Positions 55,189-64,000 of a DNA stretch of 64,000 bases are shown here, one piece after another. The stretch is from Triplophysa rosa (taxonomy: Eukaryota > Chordata > Actinopteri > Cypriniformes > Nemacheilidae). Positions within the stretch are counted from its first letter, which is position 1, and every line of letters starts with the position of its first letter. Location: positions 3,633,607 to 3,697,606 of the forward strand of contig NC_079892.1 in NCBI RefSeq assembly GCF_024868665.1. The letters are read 5' to 3'. Both the position numbers and the translations under genes were made by a program. The notes beneath the pieces were generated by a model. It ran no database searches, had not been told where the DNA came from, and saw only the letters and a list, made by a program, of their open reading frames with translations.

Positions 55189-55569
55189 TAAGCACAGAGA
55201 TAAGCGCTTATAATCGCATGTGTTTTAGAGTATGTATGATCTCTCATAGTCATACAGTTGCGATGTAATTATCATTTGCATTCATATTTAGTGATGTTGT
55301 CGTAACGCGTGTCTGGGTTGTTTAATGATGTTGCGATATTTCGTCAATGGGTGAGCAATTGAGATCGTGATGTTGTGCAATATTGTCGTTTATTTCTGTC
55401 TGTTGGAGCTGAAGTTCGGCCCGTTCACGTGCTGGTACTGATGCAGTGCGCGTGCCCGCGGCCAGCTGGTTGTCATGGTCACCGTAATGAGCCCCTCTTG
55501 GGGGGGGGTGTTGGTCGTTAATTTAACACCCAAGGGTCAAATAAAACCCACTGCAGCCCTTTAAACTAC

Positions 55570-55956
55570 AGTGATGAAATGAAAAGTCCAGTGTGTGTGT
55601 GTCTGTGTGATGTGTGTAAGTGCACGTGTTGTGTTCTGATTTATGTCTGTTGTAAGTCAGCTGTGCATGCTTTGTGTTAATTCTCTGTTGTATGTTTGTT
55701 GTGCGCCTATTTTGTGGTCTATTGTGCATCAGTTCTGTGTGTCTGTTGAGTGCACATACTTTACTTTGTTGTGTGTTATTTATGTGCCTGTGTGTTGTGT
55801 TGTGTTCTGGACTGGTATATGTCTGTTTTGTGTATTTGATTTGTGTTGATGTTTGTTTTTTTGTACTATATGTGTTGTGTGTGTTGTGCTGTCTTGTTCA
55901 TTAGTTGTGTTGTGTTGTGTTGTGTTGTGTTGTGTTGTGTGTGTGCGTGCGTGCGT

Positions 55957-55990
<34 letters not shown>

Positions 55991-56300
55991 TGTGCTATTA
56001 TGTAAATAAGCTTTTTTGTGTGTTGTGTTCTGTTGTTTTTCTGTTATTTATATATATATATGTGTGTGTGTGTGTCTCTCTGTGTGTTTTGTCTTGTTTG
56101 TGTTTTGCATCTCCCTGTTGTGTGTCTTTGTTGTATGTTATGCATCTCTCTGTGTCTATACTGCGCTCTTCTGTGTATCTGATACGTGTCTTTTCTTCCA
56201 TCTTGTGTTTGTTGTGCATCTGTTTTGTGTCCCTGTTGTGTTCTGGTGTGTCATTTGTGCGCTCTGTTGCATGACTGTTATGTGTGTGTGTTGTTCTTTT
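55570..56300. repeat. TG-rich degenerate satellite tract in syt12 first intron
   Basis: About 730 bases with extreme T+G bias on the plus strand. It includes a TGTTG array (about 55905-55945), CGTG repeats (about 55943-55965), GT repeats and a TA run near 56050. Open frames across it are cysteine/valine-rich artefacts. Confidence 0.8.
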
Positions 56301-57069
56301 AAAGCTATAAACCCCAAAGTACTTGCGCAGAGACTCGGGGTCTGCTGTCGGGTCTCTGAGCGCTTTTTTCTGCAGGAGGCATCTGACTCCCTGATGTGCG
56401 CTTGTGTTTCAGCGAAAGTGTTATTACGAGTCATTCTGGAGATTAAAAGCACACTTGATTTATTAGCGTTTGCTTCCTTCAGACCTGCGCGGAGAGAAGC
56501 TGACAGTGCAGACTTCACCCCCCACCGGCCCTCCGCAGCACCACTTCTGTTGTAAAAGAGCCACTATTTCATCTCCAGTGAATGCAGCGCTGTCCGGCGG
56601 AAAATAATCATTCCTGAATTATTAGTGAGACGGGATCGCTCAAAGCATCTTGATTAGCTCTGGTGATTTAGGGGCAGTGTCGCAAAACTCCAGATGGACT
56701 CCAACAACCGGTTGTGTAGTTACGGGCACTTGTCATTTCAGACCTCGTTGGCTTTTCAGATGATCAAATTCATCATGTTTTCCGGCTTTCTATATTTGGT
56801 TTTGGATGTTTCTTGCGTAGATGTTGACCAGATTTGAATCAAGAGCTTTAAGATGAATCATTCATCCAAAAATAAAAATCCGGTCATCATTTACACTTGA
56901 CTGAGGATGTGGTTGACGAATTTCTATTCACTTTTATTAATTTCATGAAAGCAGAGTAAACGTAAACGTTCTGTCTTGTTTTGTTTCAGAAAACATCAAG
57001 GTTTAAAATGTGACAGGATATTTTATATTTGGTAAAATGACGTCCTTAACCGAGGCTTACACATACACC

Positions 57070-57388
57070 TTAAAGTGATACTTCACCCAAAAATGAAAAT
57101 TGTGTCATCATTTACTCACCCTCAGATGGTTCCAAACCTATATCATTTTTTGTTTTGTTCTGCTGAACACACAGGAAGATATCGGGAAGATTGTTAAATC
57201 TCACCCACCATTTACTGCCATAGTAGTTATTTTCTCTACTATGGCAGTGAATGGTGGGCGAGATCTGACATTCTTCCAAATTTCTTCCTGTGTGTTCAAC
57301 AGAACAAAGAAATCTATACAGGTTTGGAACCATCTGAGGGTGAGAAATGATGACAGAATTTTCATTTTTAGGTGAAGTATCACTTTAA
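57070..57388. mobile_element. Full-length palindromic MITE in syt12 first intron
   Basis: Ends TTAAAGTGATACTTCACCC and GGTGAAGTATCACTTTAA are inverse complements. The inner arms include AATGAAAATTGTGTCATC, GGTTCCAAACC, CACACAGGAAGAT and CCATTTACTGCCATAGTAG. These all recur inverted in the second half. Confidence 0.88.
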
Positions 57389-57548
57389 CCAGACTCTCAG
57401 TTATTCTGGAAACCCCTGATAAAAAAAGCTACATGATTCTATGATTCTCCAAGAGATGAAGGTTTATAGTGTGCCATTTGGGAAATTATTTTTGGATATT
57501 GGCTTCACCATCCAGACAGCATCACAGCGTTCTGTGTTCCAAGCTCTG

Positions 57549-57559
57549 TGTGTGTGTGT

Positions 57560-57596
<37 letters not shown>

Positions 57597-57716
57597 CATC
57601 CATCTGTGTTCCTGTAGTTATTACAGACAGAGCGTGGGCAGTCACACACACACTAGCTGTGGAAAATTTATTTGATTTTACTGACAGTGCGACTTCAACA
57701 CAAGTTCATTAAAGTG

Positions 57717-57757
<41 letters not shown>
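57549..57757. repeat. GT array (57549-57597) and CA array (57720-57757)
   Basis: Two dinucleotide arrays on opposite strands about 120 bases apart. Confidence 0.9.
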
Positions 57758-57759
<2 letters not shown>

Positions 57760-57842
57760 TAGACATCTGAAACCTAAAGGCTGAGGTAGGTAATTATGTA
57801 ATGTGTGTATTATGTGTGTCAATGAATGTATACAAAAGTCTG

Positions 57843-58600
<758 letters not shown>

Positions 58601-59403
58601 CGCTCTTAGCTGCTTTAATTGGCTGCTTGTCATAATCTCTGCAGAACTTTCATTTGATTACCCACAAGTCCCGGCTGACTCACACCACACACGCCTCTCA
58701 CTGTGTTTACTTTTAGACCAAACATGATACTTCCTGTCTGAAGTGTCTCTCGCTGGATTTGATATATAACACAGTTGCTGCATTCATTACCTCTACAGAA
58801 ATGTACCATGGTAACCATAGTGTCAGCCAACCTGAACCATTATTAAACAACACAACTGTAGCAACTTCTTATTAACACACATTGATGTCAAAAAGGAAAT
58901 TACAAAGAGATCCATCAATTCATCTGTTATCCAATCTCGCTGATCTTCTGAAGGGCCACGGGAGAGCTGGAGTCTATCCCAGAATCTTGACACACACACA
59001 CTTCCACACTTACAGAGAGAGCATAAAATATTATTTTCCTAATGTAGATTACCATGTTTTTTTTACATGATACCGTAGTAATACCGTGTTTCTTTTAACG
59101 TGCATTTTGGAAGTACTGTACCATGCAAATAAGTGAATATTACTGTACCATTGGTATGATCATAGTGCTATTTATAATGGGGCTGCTTATATTTGTATAT
59201 TAGAAAAGCTTGCCGAAACTTTTATCGCTTTATAATCAATGTCTTAAAAAATGACTGTAAATATCATAGCAGAATGTTGTGGCGGTGACTTGGCACAGAC
59301 GAAAATATGAAAACCTAGTTCTGGTTTAATAGTTGAAAAATGCAATATCCATATACTTTTTAAGATGATTGTAGTAAATGTGTTGTGTGTTTCAGGTGGC
59401 AGT

Positions 59404-62400
59404 ATGTCTGTGCAGGGTCAGGATATTTCAGAATATCGTCTGAGCGGTAAGAAGAACACATTCATGTGTGGCAGTTTTAATATGAATTCATCTGATTTTA
59501 TTTCTGTGTGTGTGTGTGTGTCAGTGGTGTTGGATCCTCCTGGCTGGGAGGTGTGTTTGTATGTGTTCGGGTTCTTGGTTCTGTTTGCTGTGGTCATAGC
59601 GAATCTGTGGAAATTATATAAATCCGGCTCCTTCCCGACTCCATCTCCGTTTCCCAACTTCAACTACCGGTACCTGCAGGAAAAATATGGCTCGTCCAAC
59701 TCAGAGATCAGACAGAAGGTAATAAAACTCGTTCTTGAAGGAACAGTTCATCCGGAACAAAAATTGAGTCATTATTATTATTATTATTATTAATAATAAT
59801 TATATATATTACATCTTTTTATCATTTAGATATAAAAACGATGCTGTCTAGATGATAATGTCTAGAATAATCGAGTATAAAATTGATTCTTTAAAGGAAA
59901 ACGAAGACAAAAAGTTGATATGCTAAAAAGTCAGTAGCTTGAAATCCCTGTCATTAAAAATTTTAAATGTTTTGCCTTTTCTTTCTTGACATTTTTTATG
60001 TGATGTTAAAATGTATTTATGTTTAATAATTATGTTCTGTTATTTGAATAAAAAGTTTAGCTCAAAATAACTACAAAGAAAGAGAAAATAATAAATCTTA
60101 ATTGATTTTTGTAATCCTCAACTTCACTGAAAAAAGGGTTTCATTCAACCAATTAAAATATTTTAGGGTAAGGATTCACATCTAAATTTTATAACTTGAG
60201 CCAATTAAAAATATATACCTTTTCTTTATTATTTTTCATTGGCTTAAGTTATAAAATATAGATGTGAATCCTTACCCTAAAATGTTTTAATTGGTTGAAT
60301 GAAACCCTTTTTTCAGTGTTGTTGACGAACATGCTTTATGTCATCTTTTTTGTCCCATGAAGCGTGTTGCAGCGAACAATCAGCGGAGGGTGTCCTCAGC
60401 GAGTCGGAAACCCAGTCTCCAGCTGTTGGACACCCCCGATGGGTTTCGAGACCTGGGAACATTGGAGCTGATGAGCCGAGAGCTGGATCCCAGCGGCACC
60501 CTGAATCGCTCCATGTCCTCCGAATCGCTATGTTCCATCTCATCTGTCGCTCAAACCTTCGGCCATGACTTCACGGTGGGGCAGCTGGAGGTCACGCTGG
60601 AGCTGGACTCTCGGACCTCGTCTCTCATCGTCTCGCTGCACCAGGGTAAAGATCTGCTGGAGAAGGAGGAGGAGAACTTCCCCGGGTGCTACATCAGCGT
60701 CATGCTGGTTCCTCAGCAGATCAGTCTGGGGGCCACACAGGTATAAATCTGTAATCATACCTGTTTTTAATGATCTTATCAAAATCTTTAAACTGTGTTT
60801 GTCTCACTCTCGACTGCAGGTTCAGAGAAACGCCTTCACCGTGGTGTTCGATGAGCGCTTCTCTGTTCCATTTGAGTCTGTGAATCTGGAGGAGAACAGT
60901 CTGAGGTTCTCTACGTTCGGGGTAGATTCTGATGAGCGGAACATCAGTGCTGGAGAAGCAGAACTTAAACTGTCAGATCTGGATCTATCCTTCCGGCCGT
61001 TTAACGCCTGGCTCTACCTCCAGGACCTGAATAAGGTGCCATGAGCATAACTCCATTTAAATGAAACAAATGAATGAAAAAGAGAACCAGCATACGTGTG
61101 TGATTAGCTTTGAGGTCAAATATAGATCAAGCAGTTATTGTTTACTAAAACTATCGAAAAATTTCAACAAAAAAATCAAACGTTTCCTTAGCAATTAACA
61201 GAAATAAGTTTAATTTTGGCACTAAAATGTCAACCAATAAAAACTAACCAAAAACAACAATCATATATTGTAAAATTAATAATAAAACAATGCAAATAAT
61301 AATGAATAATAAACAAAAATAATGTAAATAAATGAAATAAAAAGAAATTCAACTATACCAATGTAAAAAGTAAACTAGGGTTGTCAAACGATTAATCTTG
61401 GCCAGTAGAAATGTCTGTGTTTACATAACATCTGTCTGTGTACTATGCATATTCATTTTGTATTTATAAACATATACACATACATGTATATATTTAAGAA
61501 AAATATAAAATACAAAAATGTATAAATGTTCAATTATTGGTAAATATAAATAAATACATTTAAATATTTCCTAAATATATACATGTATATGTATGTTTTG
61601 TGTTTATAAACATGGACATTTATTATGTAAACACAAACGTTTATTCTGGATGTGATTAATCGCGATTAATCGTTTGACAGCCCTAAAATAAACAAATAAA
61701 TAAAACGACAAAAGCACATAACAAAATTGCTAAAAATTAAATAAACTAAAATTGACATAAACTTAATAAACCTGAAGTATAAAAATAGAAGCAAACTCAA
61801 AATATGAATTCAAATACAATAAAACAGAAAATAAAACCATAAGAACTCAATATAGATATAGATGACAAAAAAATATCTTTTTAAAATGTATTTTTGAAGT
61901 GTAAGGCAGTCAAAAACATCTAAATATATTACGGTTTTGATCATTTTATCACTTTCTCACTATGCTTATCAATGTTATAAAGCAAAACATCACGAAAAAC
62001 GTAAAAGTTGTAATCAGAGGCAAAGAAACGTTTAGACACTATTGCATAACCTACCTAAATTATTTGAAATGATATATATTTATTATATAAATATATTTAC
62101 CTATAGATTGTCCTCAATTTATCTCATGGTTCATGGTTGAGAATGACTGTCATAATTGTGTTGCCGTCTGATCTGATGTCATTTTCCATTTGTCCTGTAT
62201 GGGGCGGTGTTGCGTAACTGTTAAAGAGCAGGGATGAGAACCTATAGGTTACATGTTTTAAAATGGTCTCTTCTGTCTGGTTTCGCTCAGGCTGTGGATG
62301 CTGTTGGTGAGATACTGTTGTCTCTCAGCTATCTGCCCACTGCTGAGCGTCTCACCGTGGTCGTGGCCAAAGCAAAGAACCTGGTCTGGACTAATGGAAA

Positions 62401-62884
62401 GACCACGGCAGGTGTGAAACTGACCTGTGACTTATTTTGACATCTATTTAAAAACATGCACTCATCCAGAACGTTCTCTCTTTCTAACGTTAACAGATCC
62501 GTTTGTGAAAGTCTACCTTCTTCAAGATGGCAGAAAGATCAGTAAAAAGAAAACCTCCATAAAAAGAGATGACACAAACCCCATCTTCAATGAGGCCATG
62601 ATCTTCTCAGTACCTGCCATCGTCCTACAGGTGAAAGCATGTATTTGTCCGTCTGTCTGTCTGTCGATTTATCTCTATTTTGTGAGTAAGATGGTTTGTG
62701 TTTTCTGCAGGAGCTTTCTCTGAGAGTGACGGTCGCTGAGAGCACAGAGGATGGGCGAGGTGAAAACGTAGGTCATGTGATCATTGGACCGGAGGCCAGT
62801 GGAATGGGAATAACCCACTGGAACCAGATGCTGGCCACCCTGCGGAAACCGGTTTCAATGTGGCACCCGCTCCGGAGGAACTAA
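59404..62884 (+). CDS. syt12: Synaptotagmin-12, 419 aa, seven coding exons
   Basis: Exons are 59404-59446 (exon opens at 59396), 59525-59718, 60363-60740, 60820-61035, 62291-62411, 62497-62630 and 62711-62884. All are GT-AG and in frame, and the total of 419 aa compares with about 421 in human. A short N-terminus leads to one membrane segment (about 24-43, VCLYVFGFLVLFAVVIANLW). SGSFPTPSPFPN and YRYLQEKYG follow. RKPS at Ser97 aligns with the PKA site known in rat SYT12. Tandem C2 domains span about 151-275 and 285-410, ending MWHPLRRN. C2A loop 1 reads GKDLLEKEEENFPGCY and lacks the calcium-binding aspartates; C2B keeps ADPFVKVYLLQDGRK. Family knowledge: a calcium-independent synaptotagmin on synaptic vesicles that modulates spontaneous release after PKA phosphorylation. 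Identification is secure. Confidence 0.97.
59505..59520 (+). repeat. (TG)8 tract abutting the syt12 exon 2 acceptor
   Basis: Eight TG units are followed directly by TCAG and the exon start at 59525. The tract occupies the position of the polypyrimidine tract. Confidence 0.9.
60125..60318. mobile_element. 194-bp near-perfect inverted-repeat MITE in syt12 intron
   Basis: CACTGAAAAAAGGGTTTCAT at the left is matched by ATGAAACCCTTTTTTCAGTG at the right. The arms (about 85 bases) stay paired through ATTCAACCAATT, TTTTAGGGTAAGGATTCACA and TTATAACTT words. It ends 44 bases before the exon 3 start at 60363. Confidence 0.88.
61376..61686. mobile_element. Palindromic MITE with CGATTAATC ends in syt12 intron
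   Basis: Left end AGGGTTGTCAAACGATTAAT and right end GATTAATCGTTTGACAGCCCT are inverse complements apart from a few changes. The interior contains TGTGTTTACATAA and TACATGTATATATTTAAG words, also mirrored. This is a common teleost MITE. Confidence 0.8.
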
Positions 62885-64000
62885 TTCTTGACCTTTGACC
62901 CCTAACCTCTGACTCTCGTCTGCATGGTGCCTAATGTCTAACAGTCTAAGACGTTTGAACCTTGATCAACCTTGAGTCCCAAAGCAACCGTGTGGTCTCA
63001 CACACAGCAGATAGGGGACAGATGGATCCATAAAGGAGATGGAAATCATTTTAGTGGCTCAGGATGACTCGTCTGCTCCTGGAAGGGTCTATGAAATCCA
63101 GGTTTATTATCCAGGTTAAATCCATTTGTACATATTGATAACAGGGTGGCTGATAATCTTCTGCAGTTATGGGGCGGTGAGACGCAGGTAGCAGTAGCCA
63201 CATACTGTCGTGCTAGATATTTAAAGCGTTAAAAGAATGAGAAAATTGTTTGGCTTTAAATATATTTTGAGGTGTTGAGTACTATTATTTTCTCAGCTTG
63301 AAAAAAAAGGCATACTAACAAAATTGGGGTTGTCTATCCCTTTTCTCAGGCAAGTGTAATGACACTTATTAGCCTAATGGTGGCGCCATTGAACAGCATT
63401 GATTTCTTTCCCTACAAGACGTTTTTCTTTCCCATTTTGGATTTGATGTCATTAAAAATCAAGCACCAAACTCTCATAAACTTTCAATAATGCATTCTAC
63501 AACTAGGGGGCGCTGTGCAAGACCTTCATTATATGGAAAATATTTTATTAATCACTATTTATTTAAATACAAAAATTCAAAATTGAGCAGATGTGTTGTT
63601 TAGTGTGTTTGAAGAATGTTTTTGCCCATATAGATAATATACAATATACTATAAAAATGTGAAAACGATAAAGTAATGTATTTATAATTTTGCAAACATT
63701 TTGTAAGTGTGTTGTCCAACTGAAAAGGAGTGCAATCATTTTTATCAACATTTATTGTTGGACGTTAAATATACAGTAGTTATCTAAGTAAACATAGTAA
63801 AATTAAACCATATACTGTATGTAGCGAAAGTAACTACAAAACAATGTACAATACAATGACAGTAGAATAGTTTTAATTTTTTTCATTACAACACGTACTT
63901 TGTATTTTTGTACACATTACACTCCCCAACCCAAGCCATTCATATTTCCATATTCCAACAGAAAATTTTAAAAAAATGTTCAGACTGCCGCAATAATGAA
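62885..64000 (+). other. syt12 3' UTR and downstream sequence
   Basis: After the syt12 stop (62882-62884) come about 1.1 kb of increasingly AT-rich sequence. No clean AATAAA was seen in the first kilobase, so the transcript end is not placed. The stretch holds no other recognisable gene or repeat. Confidence 0.4.

Noticed and set aside
55643..56555. Cysteine-rich membrane-like open frames
   Set aside because: Produced by TG-rich low-complexity DNA; composition explains the apparent hydrophobic segments.

Overview
The window reads as teleost (ray-finned fish) genomic DNA, probably cyprinid-like. Genes are spread over many short GT-AG exons. They encode vertebrate proteins, and the rest is dense with fish-type repeats: MITE-like palindromes, a tRNA-derived SINE, an LTR element and very long CA/GT arrays. 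The cyprinid assignment is an impression from the repeat types. One unresolved base (N) lies inside a GT array at 18746.

Five protein-coding genes can be supported exon by exon, all on the plus strand. They are hmg20a (13223-14975, HMG-box chromatin factor), peak1 (30786-39806, pseudokinase scaffold), ubap1l (43602-45916, ESCRT-I/ubiquitin-binding protein), prc1 (47365-52869, midzone microtubule bundler) and syt12 (59404-62884, calcium-independent synaptotagmin). The splices I traced keep frame. The predicted lengths (291, 1743, about 390 if the SINE is ignored, 595 and 419 aa) are close to mammalian orthologues, except hmg20a, whose N-terminus is shorter. hmg20a next to peak1 matches the human 15q24 neighbourhood as I recall it.

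Layout: 1-12.5 kb has no gene. It holds a young non-autonomous LTR retrotransposon (1135-3549, 5-bp target duplication), a terminally repeated element with a 9-bp target duplication (8844-9321), and several other non-autonomous repeats. 12.5-15.4 kb is hmg20a. About 17.4-42.8 kb is peak1, with a probable noncoding first exon near 17.5 kb, a 13-kb first intron and a long 3' UTR. 43.6-46.1 kb is ubap1l. 47.1-53.2 kb is prc1, with CCAAT and CHR-like promoter motifs. 54.9-64 kb is syt12, with a putative CpG-rich first exon, a TG-rich first intron and seven coding exons.

The genes are independent transcription units rather than a pathway. The most notable observation is a full SINE inside a coding exon of ubap1l. 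It would stop the protein at 195 aa, before the ubiquitin-binding domain, while all downstream exons look intact. I found no convincing undescribed system. The rest of the interest lies in mobile-element structure, splice-site context and promoter motifs.
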